From Micromonospora sp. Llam0 (GTDB lineage: Bacteria; Actinomycetota; Actinomycetes; Mycobacteriales; Micromonosporaceae): 64,000 bases of DNA. A program made the translations under genes and the position numbers. The stretch's first letter is position 1. Each line of letters begins with the position of its first letter. Below the pieces are notes generated by a model. The model had not been told where the DNA came from and did not search any database. It saw nothing but the letters and a program-made list of their open reading frames with translations. This document shows positions 34,696 to 43,621 of this stretch, in pieces. The stretch is from NCBI RefSeq assembly GCF_003751085.1, contig NZ_RJJY01000002.1, positions 2,542,001 to 2,606,000 of the forward strand. Direction: 5' to 3'.

Positions 34696-35305
34696 CTCCT
34701 ACGACGCGATCGTCGGCGAGTACGCCGAGGCGGTGAAGACCGAGCTGGACGAGTCGCCGCTGGACCGGGCCATGCTCGGCATGTTCGCCGAGCTGGTGCG
34801 CTCGACGGGCAACACCGCGGTCGCCGATGTCGGCTGCGGGCCGGGCCGGGTCACCGTGCTGCTGGCCGGGCACGGGCTGGACGCGTTCGGTGTCGACCTG
34901 TCCCCGGGCATGATCGCGCACGCCCGGCAGGCGTATCCGGGGCTGCGGTTCGAGGTCGGTTCGATGCTCGACCTGGACGTTTCGGACGGCGGGCTCGGCG
35001 GGCTGCTCGCCTACTTCTCGATCATCCACCTGCCATGGCAGCGGCGGCCGGAGGCGTTCGCCGAGTTCCACCGGGTGCTGGTGCCGGGCGGCTACCTGAT
35101 GCTGGTCTTCCAGGTCGGCGACGACATCCGGCACCGGGACGAGTTCGAGGGCAAGCCGATCGACCTGCGTTTCCACCGGCAGCGGCCAGCCGAGGTGGCG
35201 CGGTTGTTGACCGAGGCAGGCTTCCAGGTCCTGGTGACCGTCGAGCAGACCCCGCCGACCCCGGACCGGCCGCCGCTGGGCATGCTGGTCGCCCGCAGAC
35301 CCTGA
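34652..35305 (+). CDS. SAM-dependent methyltransferase (class I)
   Basis: 217 residues. Motif I VADVGCGPGRVTVLLAGHG (about 56-72) with acidic VDLSPGMIAHAR after it, GSMLDLDVSDGGLGGLLAYFSIIHLP and an LVPGGYLMLVFQ motif are those of the Methyltransf_11/25 families. Substrate unknown. The start is GTG 34652, or GTG 34661 (VSDADFLTT); both lack a strong ribosome-binding site. Confidence 0.85.
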   Translation: MLRVSDADFLTTTRDSYDAIVGEYAEAVKTELDESPLDRAMLGMFAELVRSTGNTAVADVGCGPGRVTVLLAGHGLDAFGVDLSPGMIAHARQAYPGLRFEVGSMLDLDVSDGGLGGLLAYFSIIHLPWQRRPEAFAEFHRVLVPGGYLMLVFQVGDDIRHRDEFEGKPIDLRFHRQRPAEVARLLTEAGFQVLVTVEQTPPTPDRPPLGMLVARRP

Positions 35306-35400
35306 CCGGGTGACGCCGGGCCCCGGGGCGTTCGGGGTGTCAATCCCGCCGCGCGAGTACCGCCGCGATTCGTTCGACGGTCAGCGGTTGCGGGACGACG

Positions 35401-35559
35401 GTCAAGCTGGTCGCGGCTCCGCTGCGGGCCGGCACCGACCCGCAGCGGATCACCAAGGACAGTTTGACCACGGCGGTACGGCAACTGCTCACCCTCGACG
35501 ACAGCCAGCCGATCGAGGACAGGCACTGGACGTTGATCGACGAACTCGTCCGCTGCTGA
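35401..35559 (+). pseudogene. short orphan gene remnant
   Basis: A frame without start codon coding for VKLVAAPLRAGTDPQRITKD and ending WTLIDELVRC before a stop. The composition is protein-like and the upstream part degenerates, so it is probably the 3' end of a lost gene. Family not recognised. The rest of 35306-35580 holds nothing identifiable. Confidence 0.3.
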
Positions 35560-35580
35560 ACCGCCCTGCGCCGGTACGGG

Positions 35581-36789
35581 TCACTTCGCGCAGAGCGCGG
35601 CGTCGACCAGTGCGGCCCGCTCGGCGGCGACGGACTTGTCCGTCACCGACCCGGTCATCGAGGTGACCGTGAGGGTCGCCGCCCGACCGTCGTCGGTGGC
35701 ACCGTTGGCGGTCGAGTAGCCCGGGATGTCGCCGCCGTGTCCCCACGCCACCCCGCCACAGCTCAGCGGGGTGCTGAAGAGACCGAGCCCGTACCTCACG
35801 TCCGATTGCGGGTGTACGGCGACGGTGGTGCGCATCTCGGCCAGCTGCGCCGGCTTGAGTAGCTTGCCGTCGAGCAGCGCCCGCATGAAGGTATTCAGGT
35901 CGGCCGGGGTTGAGATCAGTTGGCCGGCGGCCCACCCCCAGCTCGGGTCCATCCGGGTGAAGTCGAGCAGCTTGCCGGTGGCGTCGTCGAGCTGGTAACC
36001 CTGGGGATGCCTGCCCCGGATGCCTTCCTCACCGACCCCGGGCGCGTACGTGTGACGCAGGCCGAGCCGCTCGATGATCCGGGTGGTGACCAGCTCGTTG
36101 AACGGGCGGCCGGTGACCCGTTGGGCGATCAGACCGGCCAACAGGTAGTTGGTGTTGCTGTAGGCCCAGGTGCCGGCCGGTCCGCCGTCCATGGCGTTGG
36201 CCAGGTCGAGCAGGTCCCGGGGTTCGAGGTAGATGTGCTGGTACGGCGGGATGTCGATCATTTCCTGGAACATCGAGTCGGTGTAGTCGGGCAGTCCGCT
36301 GGTGTGCTGCAGCAACTGGCGGACGGTGATCGCGTCAGGATCGACGCCGGGGCTGCGCACCAGGCCCGGCAGGTACGTCTCGACGGACGCGTCGAGGTCC
36401 ACTGTGCCTTCGTCGACGAGCTGCAGGATGACGACGGAGGCGAACATCTTGCTGGCGCTGCCGATGCGTACCTTGCCGTTCCTCGGCACCTTCGCACCGG
36501 TACGCAGGTCGCCGACGCCGGCCGTGTAGTGGCGGGTCCGGCCGCGCTGGTCCCGGACGGCGGCCAGCGCGCCGGGGTGCCGGTCGGAGCCGACGAGTGT
36601 CTCGATGCGCTGCGCGATGACGTCGGGGCGTTGCCCGATGGCGTCGGGGCGGGTCTCGGCCTGCGCGGCGGTGACCGGGCCGGCGGCCGCGAGCCCGCCG
36701 GCCGCGATCGTGGCGGCCGTCGCGATGGTGACGATCCGGCGGCGGGACGACCGGACGGGCCGGTCCGGTAGGGCGACTGAGGTGGACAC
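35581..36789 (-). CDS. secreted serine hydrolase, class C beta-lactamase/DD-peptidase fold
   Basis: A 402-residue exported enzyme. A long Sec or Tat-like signal (SSRRRIVTIATAATIAAGGLAAAG, residues 14-37) precedes the catalytic domain. Active-site elements are SASK (nucleophile Ser111, Lys114), YSN (Tyr210) and WGHGG near residue 350 replacing KTG. Relatives are D-alanyl-D-alanine carboxypeptidases, esterases and antibiotic-modifying peptidases. It is a paralogue of the next gene and is last in a minus-strand series with an ABC transporter and a two-component system. Targets may be peptidoglycan stem peptides or a peptide antibiotic (inference). Confidence 0.88.
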   Translation of the reverse strand: MSTSVALPDRPVRSSRRRIVTIATAATIAAGGLAAAGPVTAAQAETRPDAIGQRPDVIAQRIETLVGSDRHPGALAAVRDQRGRTRHYTAGVGDLRTGAKVPRNGKVRIGSASKMFASVVILQLVDEGTVDLDASVETYLPGLVRSPGVDPDAITVRQLLQHTSGLPDYTDSMFQEMIDIPPYQHIYLEPRDLLDLANAMDGGPAGTWAYSNTNYLLAGLIAQRVTGRPFNELVTTRIIERLGLRHTYAPGVGEEGIRGRHPQGYQLDDATGKLLDFTRMDPSWGWAAGQLISTPADLNTFMRALLDGKLLKPAQLAEMRTTVAVHPQSDVRYGLGLFSTPLSCGGVAWGHGGDIPGYSTANGATDDGRAATLTVTSMTGSVTDKSVAAERAALVDAALCAK

Positions 36790-36826
36790 GGTACGTGGCT
36801 CCTTTGCTCGAAGGTTGGGGGCTGGG

Positions 36827-36861
36827 CCCCGGCCGGGATGCGCCGAGCATCCCGGCCGGGG
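36827..36861 (-). terminator. 15-bp stem terminator between the two serine hydrolase genes
   Basis: CCCCGGCCGGGATGC (36827-36841) pairs perfectly with 36847-36861 over a 5-nt loop. It lies directly after the stop of the upstream hydrolase gene (36869) and before the ATG of the downstream one, so the two are probably partly uncoupled. Confidence 0.8.
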
Positions 36862-36868
36862 CGCGGGG

Positions 36869-38056
36869 TCACTTACCGGCGCACAGGGCGGCGTCGAACG
36901 CGTCCAGGACCTTGAAGACGCCGTCGTTGGTCGCGGCGGTCACCACGAGGGTCACGGCGCGACCGTCGGCGGTGATGGCGGTACGGCTGGAGTATCCGTC
37001 GATGTCGCCGCCGTGCCCCCAGGCGATACCGCCGCAGGAGAGTTCGTACCCGTTGGTGCCGAGACCGTAGTGCCACACCAGGTCAGGGAAGGTCTCGCCG
37101 CCGGGCAGGAAGGCCTTGCTGTCGCGCATCTCGGCCAGGGTCGCCGGCTTGATCAGCTTCCCGCTCTGCAACGCCACCAGGAACTTGTTGAGGTCACTCG
37201 GGGTGGAGATCATCTGGCCGGCCGCCCAGGAGATGGAGGGGTCCACCTGGGTGGTGTCGACCCACTTCTCCGTCTGAGGGTCCGGCAGGTAGCCCTTGGC
37301 GTGCGGCCGGCGGATGGTCTTGTCACCGACACTCGGCCAGTACGTCTCGTGCAGTCGGGCCGGCTTCAGGATCTTGTTGGTGATCACTTCGGCCAGCGGG
37401 CGACCGGTGACCTTCTGCACCAGCAGACCGGCAACGATGTAGTTGGCGTTGCGGTACTGCACCTCCCCGCCGGGGGCCGGGGCGTGCGCCGGCTGGGAGA
37501 ACGCCGAGTCGAGCATGTCACGCGGTTCGTAGTACCGCTCGCCCCACACGGAGACGTCCGGCAGTTCGTACTCGGGCAGGCCGCTGGTCATGCTCAGCAG
37601 GTGGCGGACGGTGATGGTGTGTCCGTCGAAGCCCTCGCCACGGACCAGCCCCGGCAGGTACGTCTCGATCGGCTCGTCCAGTTTGACCTTGCCTTCGTCG
37701 ACGAGCTGCAGGACGGCGACCGAGGTGTACATCTTGGTGTTGCTCGCGATCCGCACGTACCCGTCGGTGGGCACCTTCGCCCGGGTACGGGGGTCGTTGA
37801 CGCCGGCGGTGTAGTTGGTGACGCGACCCCTGCTGTCCCGTACCGAGACCAGCGCCCCGGGCGCGACGCCGTCCTTGACCAGCGCGTCGATGCTGGTCTG
37901 GATGGAGTCCTTCTTCGGGCGGTGGGCCTGCGCGGCGTCGGCGTACTGGATGCCGATGCCGGCGAACCCGACCAGTGCGACGAGCGCGAGTGCGGCGGCG
38001 CTGCGGCGACCGAACCCGAACCGCTTGCGCGGCGTCGTGGTGTGTTGCGGTGACAT
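36869..38056 (-). CDS. secreted serine hydrolase, class C beta-lactamase/DD-peptidase fold
   Basis: 395 residues; signal or anchor at residues 16-43 (RRSAAALALVALVGFAGIGIQYADA). Catalytic motifs: SNTK (Ser105, Lys108), YRN (Tyr201) and WGHGG. The closing LVVTAATNDGVFKVLDAF...CAGK is similar to that of the downstream paralogue (disulfide-like Cys near the end in both). ATG 38056 has AGGAGG 5 nt upstream. It follows the ABC permease gene at 95 bp on the same strand, so read-through from the ABC operon is likely. Confidence 0.88.
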   Translation of the reverse strand: MSPQHTTTPRKRFGFGRRSAAALALVALVGFAGIGIQYADAAQAHRPKKDSIQTSIDALVKDGVAPGALVSVRDSRGRVTNYTAGVNDPRTRAKVPTDGYVRIASNTKMYTSVAVLQLVDEGKVKLDEPIETYLPGLVRGEGFDGHTITVRHLLSMTSGLPEYELPDVSVWGERYYEPRDMLDSAFSQPAHAPAPGGEVQYRNANYIVAGLLVQKVTGRPLAEVITNKILKPARLHETYWPSVGDKTIRRPHAKGYLPDPQTEKWVDTTQVDPSISWAAGQMISTPSDLNKFLVALQSGKLIKPATLAEMRDSKAFLPGGETFPDLVWHYGLGTNGYELSCGGIAWGHGGDIDGYSSRTAITADGRAVTLVVTAATNDGVFKVLDAFDAALCAGK

Positions 38057-38151
38057 GGAACCTCCTGGTGAGTGTTCGGACCGGGCGCACGGTGCGCCGA
38101 TCCACGGAGCCGACGGCGATTCGTCGGAGCCTGCGGTGGACTGGCTTACGG

Positions 38152-40707
38152 TCATTCCTTGACGCCGATGCTGTTGACCGGTGGCGTCCGAAGGAGTGCG
38201 CTGATGGGGGCGATGGTGGTGACCAGCGCGAGCAGCGTGGTACCGCCGATGATCGAGACCCAGCCGAGCGGCGGGACGTAGGGGACCAGCTGTCCGGTCA
38301 TCATCCGGACCACCGAGACCAGGGTGACGGCGGCGATGGCGCCGCCGATGAGCAGCGACGTGCCGAGCAGGCCGACCTGTTCGGCGTGCACCATCCGCTT
38401 GACCTGGCGGGTCGTGACGCCGACCAGCCGCAGCAGGGCCAGTTCACGGCCCCGGGTCAGCGCCGCCATGATCATGGTGTTTGCGGCGGCGAGGGCGGCG
38501 TAGCCGACCATGACCCCGATGACCAGCTTGTTCATCCAGGCGCTGAGCGCCAGGTCGGTGGCGAGCTGGGCGCCGACGGCCCCGGTGTCGATCAGGCCGC
38601 TGCCCGGGTACCGCTCGACCAGGCCGGCGAGCCCGGCGACGGCCTCGGCGTCGCCCGGTTCGGTGCGGATCAGGATCTCGTCGTCGAGGTTGGTCGGGGT
38701 GTGGCCGTCGACCGTCTCCCGGTGGAGGGTGACGTCGCCGAAGGCGAGGCCGCGTTCGTAGATGGCGACCAGCCGCAACGTCACCGGGGTGCCGTCGCCG
38801 AGCCAGATCTCGACCTGGTCGCCGAGATCCGCTCCCAGGGTGGCTGCCTGCAGGTTGGACAGTGCCACGGTGTCGCCGCGCAGGTCGGTGAGGCTGCCCT
38901 CGGTGACCGACAGGTCCATGGTCCGGTCGGCCCCGTCGGGGTCGATCGCCTGGGCGCCGAACGGTTCGGCGCCGCCCATCACCGGCAGGATCACCGAGGT
39001 ACGCCGGACCGGTGTGGCCGCGACGACGCCGGGGATCTCGCGGGCGTCCGCTGCGGCGCTCGCCGGCAGCCCGACCGCCGACATCAGCGTGTGCTGGGCC
39101 AGCGTGCCGTCGCGGGTCTGGGCGATGGCCTGCCGGTCCAGGTTGTCCTGCAGGAACCAGATCGAGCCGCCGAAGCCGACCGACAGCACCAGCGCGGTCA
39201 GCACGGTCGCCATACCCTGCGCGTTCGCCCGCAGGTTGGCCGCCGCCAGGTAGCCACTGTCGCCCCACACCGCGCGCAGCACCGGGCCGAGCACCTGTGC
39301 GGCGTACCGGTTGATCCACGGCGCGAGCAGGGCGGCGGTGAGCACGAAGACGAACAGCATGCCGAGCGCCGCGCTGAGTCCGGCCTGGCCACGCAGGGCG
39401 GTGGTGAACATGGTCAGGGCGAATCCGCCGCCGAGTGCGACCAGACCGGCGAAGAGCCGGACAAGGCTGCTGCGGGGAGGCTCCACGGCGATCTCACCGA
39501 GCGCCTCGGTCGGCCGGATCCGCACCGTACGGCGGGCCGCGATCAGCGCCGCCGACACCGCCACCAGCACGGTCGCCACGCTGACCGCCACCGCGGTGAG
39601 CACCCCGCCGTCGAACGGGAAGCCGTGCGGGATGAAGCCCCGGTCCATCAGCTGCCGGTGCACCCAGTCGGTCGCCCACAGCCCGGCGGGGATGCCGAGC
39701 AGCACCGCGACGATGGCGAGCTGCGCGACCTCGGCGACGACCAGCAGCCGTACCTGTCCCGGGGTCGCCGCGACGGCACGCAGCAGGGCCAGGTCGCGGC
39801 GGCGGTGGCGGACCGCCAGGCCGATCGTTCCGGCGACGACGAACATGACGAGCCCGGCGACGTAGCCACCGAGTACGGAACCGAGTTGGATCAGCATGTC
39901 GGCTGCCATGAGCGCCTCGGACTGTTCGAGTCCGGCCCGTTCGGTGCCGGTGTGGACCGTCGCGCCGGATTCGGCGGCCAGCCGACCGACCTCGGCCGTC
40001 ACGGCGGCGGAGTCCGCGCCGCTAACCAGGACGATCCCGATCAGTCCGGCCCGGTCCGGGCTGCTGCTGAGCGCTGCGGCGCGGTCGTCGGTGAAGAACA
40101 GCGCGGGCGGTTGGTCACCGGCGGCGGTACGGTCCACGATGCCGCTGATCCGGTACTGCTGCACCGAGCCGGCGGCGAGGACCGGAACCTGGTCGCCGGG
40201 CCGCAGCTGGTCGCCGGCCGCCGAGGCGAGCCGCACGTCGATGGCGACCTCGTCGGTGGTGTCCGGCTGGTCGCCGTCGACGATCCGGTACGGGGTGAGC
40301 GCGGCGCTGCTCCACCCGTGCCCGACCGCCCCCTGTGCCGCCGGCTGACCTGGCGCGGCGGATTCGATCGGCACGACCGCCTGGATCGACCGGTCGGCGG
40401 CGGCCACCGCCACGCCGGGCAGCTGACCGATGCGCTCGGCCAGGGCGACCGGCACGCTTCCGCCGGTGGGCAGGTCCACGGTGACCGTGGACGTCTCACC
40501 GAACTCGGTGGTCTCGATGGTCATGTCGCGGTCCGCGACCAGGATGTCGGCGGCGCCGTACCGCTGCGGTTCGGGCGTGAACCGCATGCCGGACTCGACC
40601 ATCACGCCCATCGACATGAGGATCATGACGCCGCAGGTGAGGGCGACGAGGGTGGCGACCGCACTGCCGATGCGGTGGCGCAGCATCCGAAGGGCGAGCT
40701 TCAGCAT
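38152..40707 (-). CDS. ABC transporter permease, FtsX/MacB-like (two FtsX domains)
   Basis: An 851-residue membrane protein: TM1 (IGSAVATLVALTCGVMILMSMG) followed by a large extracytoplasmic domain, then two FtsX-type three-helix blocks around residues 270-400 (GGYVAGLVMFVVAGTIGLAVRHRRRDLALLRAV) and 740-840 (LRLVGVTTRQVKRMVHAEQVG). A second external region lies between them. Such permeases with a separate ATPase export or sense peptides and lipoproteins; in BceAB and similar systems they confer peptide-antibiotic resistance together with a two-component system, as in this locus. ATG 40707 is 3 bp after the ATPase stop. Confidence 0.9.
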   Translation of the reverse strand: MLKLALRMLRHRIGSAVATLVALTCGVMILMSMGVMVESGMRFTPEPQRYGAADILVADRDMTIETTEFGETSTVTVDLPTGGSVPVALAERIGQLPGVAVAAADRSIQAVVPIESAAPGQPAAQGAVGHGWSSAALTPYRIVDGDQPDTTDEVAIDVRLASAAGDQLRPGDQVPVLAAGSVQQYRISGIVDRTAAGDQPPALFFTDDRAAALSSSPDRAGLIGIVLVSGADSAAVTAEVGRLAAESGATVHTGTERAGLEQSEALMAADMLIQLGSVLGGYVAGLVMFVVAGTIGLAVRHRRRDLALLRAVAATPGQVRLLVVAEVAQLAIVAVLLGIPAGLWATDWVHRQLMDRGFIPHGFPFDGGVLTAVAVSVATVLVAVSAALIAARRTVRIRPTEALGEIAVEPPRSSLVRLFAGLVALGGGFALTMFTTALRGQAGLSAALGMLFVFVLTAALLAPWINRYAAQVLGPVLRAVWGDSGYLAAANLRANAQGMATVLTALVLSVGFGGSIWFLQDNLDRQAIAQTRDGTLAQHTLMSAVGLPASAAADAREIPGVVAATPVRRTSVILPVMGGAEPFGAQAIDPDGADRTMDLSVTEGSLTDLRGDTVALSNLQAATLGADLGDQVEIWLGDGTPVTLRLVAIYERGLAFGDVTLHRETVDGHTPTNLDDEILIRTEPGDAEAVAGLAGLVERYPGSGLIDTGAVGAQLATDLALSAWMNKLVIGVMVGYAALAAANTMIMAALTRGRELALLRLVGVTTRQVKRMVHAEQVGLLGTSLLIGGAIAAVTLVSVVRMMTGQLVPYVPPLGWVSIIGGTTLLALVTTIAPISALLRTPPVNSIGVKE

Positions 40708-40710
40708 GGC

Positions 40711-41484
40711 TCAGCTCTCCTGGGTGACGAGCTGGCGGCGGCCGAGCCACGCCAACTGTTCGGCGATCTGCTCCGCACCCGGCTGGGGCATGTCCCGCAC
40801 GATCCGACCGTCGGCGAGGACCATCACCCGGTCGGCGTACGAGGCCGCCACCGGGTCGTGGGTCACCATGATCACCGTCTGCTGCGCGTCGTCGACCACC
40901 GACCGCAGCAGGGCCAGCACCTCCGACGCGGTCTGGGTGTCCAGCGCGCCGGTCGGCTCGTCACAGAAGATCACCTCGGGGCGCATGGCCAGCGCCCGGG
41001 CGATCGCCACCCGCTGCTGCTGCCCGCCGGACAACTCGGCCGGGCGGTGGTGCAGCCGGTCGCCCAGCCCGACCCGCTCGACCACCTGGCGCAGCCAGGC
41101 GGCGTCCGGGCGGGACCCGGACAGCCGCAGCGGCAGGTGGATGTTCTCCTCGACGGTCAGCGCGCCGATCAGGTTGAACGCCTGGAAGACGAAGCCGATC
41201 CGGCTGCGACGGAGCTTGGTCAGCTTCGTCTCCGACAGCCGCGACAGTTCCTGGTCGCCGATGAACACCTGCCCGGAGGAGGGCCGGTCCAGACCGGCCG
41301 CGGTCTGCAGCAGGGTGCTCTTACCGGAACCGGACGGCCCCATCACCGCCGTGAACGTGCCGCGGTGGAAATCCGCGTCGACGCCGGCGAGCGCGGTGAC
41401 CGCCTGCGGTCCGGAACCATACGTACGGGCGAGCTGTATCACGCGGACCGCCGGGTCGGCGGGGCGTCCAACGCGGACGGACAT
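40711..41484 (-). CDS. ABC transporter ATP-binding protein (MacB/LolD/BceA type)
   Basis: A 257-residue ATPase: Walker A GPSGSGKST (about residue 45), Q-loop FVFQAFNL, signature LSGGQQQR, Walker B VIFCDEPTGALD and switch His in VTHD. The RSRIGFVFQAFNLIGALT region marks the MacB/BceA subfamily that pairs with FtsX-type permeases. ATG 41484 lies 8 nt after GGAGAG; that ribosome-binding site is one arm of an inverted repeat (41494-41526), which may control translation. Confidence 0.93.
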   Translation of the reverse strand: MSVRVGRPADPAVRVIQLARTYGSGPQAVTALAGVDADFHRGTFTAVMGPSGSGKSTLLQTAAGLDRPSSGQVFIGDQELSRLSETKLTKLRRSRIGFVFQAFNLIGALTVEENIHLPLRLSGSRPDAAWLRQVVERVGLGDRLHHRPAELSGGQQQRVAIARALAMRPEVIFCDEPTGALDTQTASEVLALLRSVVDDAQQTVIMVTHDPVAASYADRVMVLADGRIVRDMPQPGAEQIAEQLAWLGRRQLVTQES

Positions 41485-41493
41485 CTGAACCAC

Positions 41494-41526
41494 TCTCCAT
41501 GTCGTCAGAGGACGATGACATGGAGA
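41494..41526 (-). promoter_or_regulatory. inverted repeat covering the ribosome-binding site of the ABC operon
   Basis: TCTCCATGTC (41494-41503) and GACATGGAGA (41517-41526) pair perfectly; an inner GTC/GAC can pair as well. In the minus-strand mRNA the 3' arm contains the GGAGA used by the ATPase start at 41484. It could be an RNA switch hiding the site or a DNA operator; sequence alone cannot decide. Confidence 0.55.
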
Positions 41527-41577
41527 ACGCTATGGTCAGACGGACTTTCAAACGATCCAGCGTACTGGCCGACCGGG

Positions 41578-41593
41578 GTACAGCAGGCTGTAC
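41578..41593. promoter_or_regulatory. palindrome GTACAG-N4-CTGTAC upstream of the ABC operon
   Basis: GTACAGCAGGCTGTAC, 94 bp upstream of the ATPase start, overlapping the last base of the response regulator gene. An 18-bp sequence containing it (GGTACAGCAGGCTGTACT) occurs identically, in opposite orientation, upstream of the kinase gene at 43605-43622. Confidence 0.7.
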
Positions 41594-42252
41594 TAGCTAC
41601 GCCGCTGAGCGTCTTCGAGGTAGCGCAGGACCGCCGTCACCCGCCGGTCCGCGCGGTCGTCCGGGGCGAGTCCGAGCTTGGCGAAGATGCTGCGGATGTG
41701 CTTGTGGACGGCCCCGTCGGTGACGAACAGCCGCTGCGCGATCGCCGTGTTGCCGAGTCCTTCGGCCATCAGGGCGAGCACGTCGCGTTCGCGGGCGCTG
41801 AGCCGGCTCAGGTCGCTGTCGGGACGACTGCGGGCGAACAGCTGCCCGACCACCTCCGGGTCGATCGCCGTACCACCGTCGGCGACCCGGTGCAGCGCGG
41901 CGAGGAACTCCTCGACCCGGCCGACCCGCTCCTTGAGCAGGTAGCCGAGCCGGACCGCGCCGCCGGCGAGCAGGTCGGTGGCGAAGGCCTGCTCGACGTA
42001 CGCCGACAGGACCAGCACCGCGAGGTCGGGTCGACGGCGCCGGGCCTCGACGGCGGCGACGATGCCCTCGTTGGTGTGCGTGGGCGGCATCCGGACGTCG
42101 ACGATCGCCACGTCCGGCCGGAACTCGTCCACGGCGGCCAGGAAGGTCGTCGGCGAGTCGGTGGTGGCGACCACGTCCAGCCCTTCGGCCCGCAGCAGCA
42201 GCGCCAGACCCTCCCGCAGCAGGGCGTCGTCCTCGGCGATCACGATCCGCAC
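41593..42252 (-). CDS. NarL/LuxR-family response regulator
   Basis: 219 residues. Receiver domain with EDD (7-9), phospho-acceptor Asp52 in VAIVDVRMPP and GYLLKERV; C-terminal LuxR HTH (LSARERDVLALMAEGLGNTAIAQRL, VHKHIRSIFAKLGL). GTG 42252 overlaps the 3' end of the kinase gene by 13 bp, so the pair is translationally coupled. The two identical palindromes flanking the pair are its likely binding sites. Confidence 0.94.
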   Translation of the reverse strand: MRIVIAEDDALLREGLALLLRAEGLDVVATTDSPTTFLAAVDEFRPDVAIVDVRMPPTHTNEGIVAAVEARRRRPDLAVLVLSAYVEQAFATDLLAGGAVRLGYLLKERVGRVEEFLAALHRVADGGTAIDPEVVGQLFARSRPDSDLSRLSARERDVLALMAEGLGNTAIAQRLFVTDGAVHKHIRSIFAKLGLAPDDRADRRVTAVLRYLEDAQRRS

Positions 42253-43538
42253 GGCAGCTCCACGAGTAGTGTCGTCGGCCCACCGGGTGGGCTGGTCAGG
42301 GCGAACCGGCCGTCGTGTGCCCGTACCCGTCGGCGGATGCCGCCGATCCCCGAGCCGCCGCCCTCGTCGGCGCCGCCCCGGCCGTCGTCGACGACCGACA
42401 CGTGCAGCCGGTCGCCGCTGCGGTGCACGGTGACCGACGCCGAGGCGGCACCGCTGTGCCGGGCGACGTTGGTCAGCGCCTCCGCGACCACGAAGTATGC
42501 CGTCGCCTCGACCGAAGCGGCGCACCGGCCCGGGACGTCGACCTGCACCGTGCACGACACCCCGCAGCCGGCGGCCAGGCCGTCGAGCGCGGCGGCGAGC
42601 CCACGGTCGTCGAGCACCGGCGGCAGGATCGAGCGGACCACGGTACGCAGCTCCGCGAGGGCCAGTTCGGCGGAGTCGTGCGCGCGGTCCAGGATCTCCA
42701 CCGCCCGCGCCGGATCCCGGGCCATCGCCCGCCGCGCGGCACCCAGCAGTACGGTGACCGCGACCAGCCGGTTCTGCGCCCCGTCGTGCAGGGACCGCTC
42801 GATGCGGCGCAGTTCGACGGCGTGCGCGTCCAGCGCGGCCGCCCGGGTGGCGGTCAGCTCGGCGATCCGCATCGACGTGTCGACGTCGCGGGGCGGGGCC
42901 AGCAACCATCGCCCCGGCAGCGCCTGCAGCCGGGCCATCGTCGGGCCGAGCGCCACGGTCGCGGCGAGCCAGCCGATCCCGATCAGCCCCACCAGCAGCG
43001 CGTCGGGGAAGCCGTCGATCCGCCGGTCGATGAAACCCGGGCCGCCGGCCTCCGGCGGCAGCACCCAGTAGTACAACGGGAACAGCAGGTTCTGCACGGC
43101 GGAGATCGGCAGCGACAGCCCGAGTACACCCAGCCCGAACCCGACGGTGCCGTGCGCGGCCACGAACGCGGCCTCGCGCCGTACCCACGGATCGTGCAGG
43201 ACGCCGCGCAGGCCGGCGGGAGCCGCCGGCGGCAGCGGCAGGTCGCGGTCCCATCGCGACAGTCGGGCCCGTTCCCGGTTGGCGGCCAGCCGCACCGCCT
43301 TCGCCGCCGACGGGACCATCGCCAGGCCGATGCCGACCACGCTGGCGAGCGCGACGAGGAGCAGGAGCAGTACGGCCGCCAGCGCCAGGATCGACGTGCC
43401 GAGGCCGCTGACGAGGTGCTCGATGGCGTCGACGGACATTCGTACGCGGCGACGGACGTACCGTCGCAGTGTGCGCCCACGACCCGGCCCCGCCGCCCGA
43501 GCGGCGACCGAACGCCCGACGGTGTCTCTGCGCGGCAT
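42240..43538 (-). CDS. sensor histidine kinase (NarX/DesK type, HisKA_3)
   Basis: A 432-residue membrane kinase with about four hydrophobic helices in the first 200 residues (for example ILALAAVLLLLLVALASVVGIG and LLVGLIGIGWLAATVAL) and almost no external loop except VLPPEAGGPGFIDRRID, as in intramembrane-sensing kinases. Phospho-acceptor His251 in IERSLHDGAQNRLVAV, N box EALTNVARHSG, G box GGGSGIGGIRRRV. ATG 43538 lies 7 nt after GGGGAGG. With the BceAB-like transporter downstream this fits a cell-envelope stress or peptide-antibiotic detection system. Confidence 0.92.
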   Translation of the reverse strand: MPRRDTVGRSVAARAAGPGRGRTLRRYVRRRVRMSVDAIEHLVSGLGTSILALAAVLLLLLVALASVVGIGLAMVPSAAKAVRLAANRERARLSRWDRDLPLPPAAPAGLRGVLHDPWVRREAAFVAAHGTVGFGLGVLGLSLPISAVQNLLFPLYYWVLPPEAGGPGFIDRRIDGFPDALLVGLIGIGWLAATVALGPTMARLQALPGRWLLAPPRDVDTSMRIAELTATRAAALDAHAVELRRIERSLHDGAQNRLVAVTVLLGAARRAMARDPARAVEILDRAHDSAELALAELRTVVRSILPPVLDDRGLAAALDGLAAGCGVSCTVQVDVPGRCAASVEATAYFVVAEALTNVARHSGAASASVTVHRSGDRLHVSVVDDGRGGADEGGGSGIGGIRRRVRAHDGRFALTSPPGGPTTLLVELPCGS

Positions 43539-43605
43539 CGGCGTACCTCCCCGGCCACAGACGATAGGCGACAGGCGTCGGATCCAGTGCTGTGCCGCCC
43601 AGGAA

Positions 43606-43621
43606 GTACAGCCTGCTGTAC
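43606..43621. promoter_or_regulatory. palindrome GTACAG-N4-CTGTAC upstream of the kinase gene
   Basis: GTACAGCCTGCTGTAC, 68 bp upstream of the kinase ATG and just downstream of the DUF4386 gene. It is the reverse complement of the site at 41578, with the identity extending to 18 bp. Confidence 0.7.

Noticed and set aside
37975..43071. Very long plus-strand open frame (about 1,700 codons) opposite the ABC transporter and two-component genes
   Set aside because: It is antisense to five well-supported genes. Its translation is rich in Arg, Gly, Asp and Gln without domains, as usual for shadow frames in GC-rich DNA.
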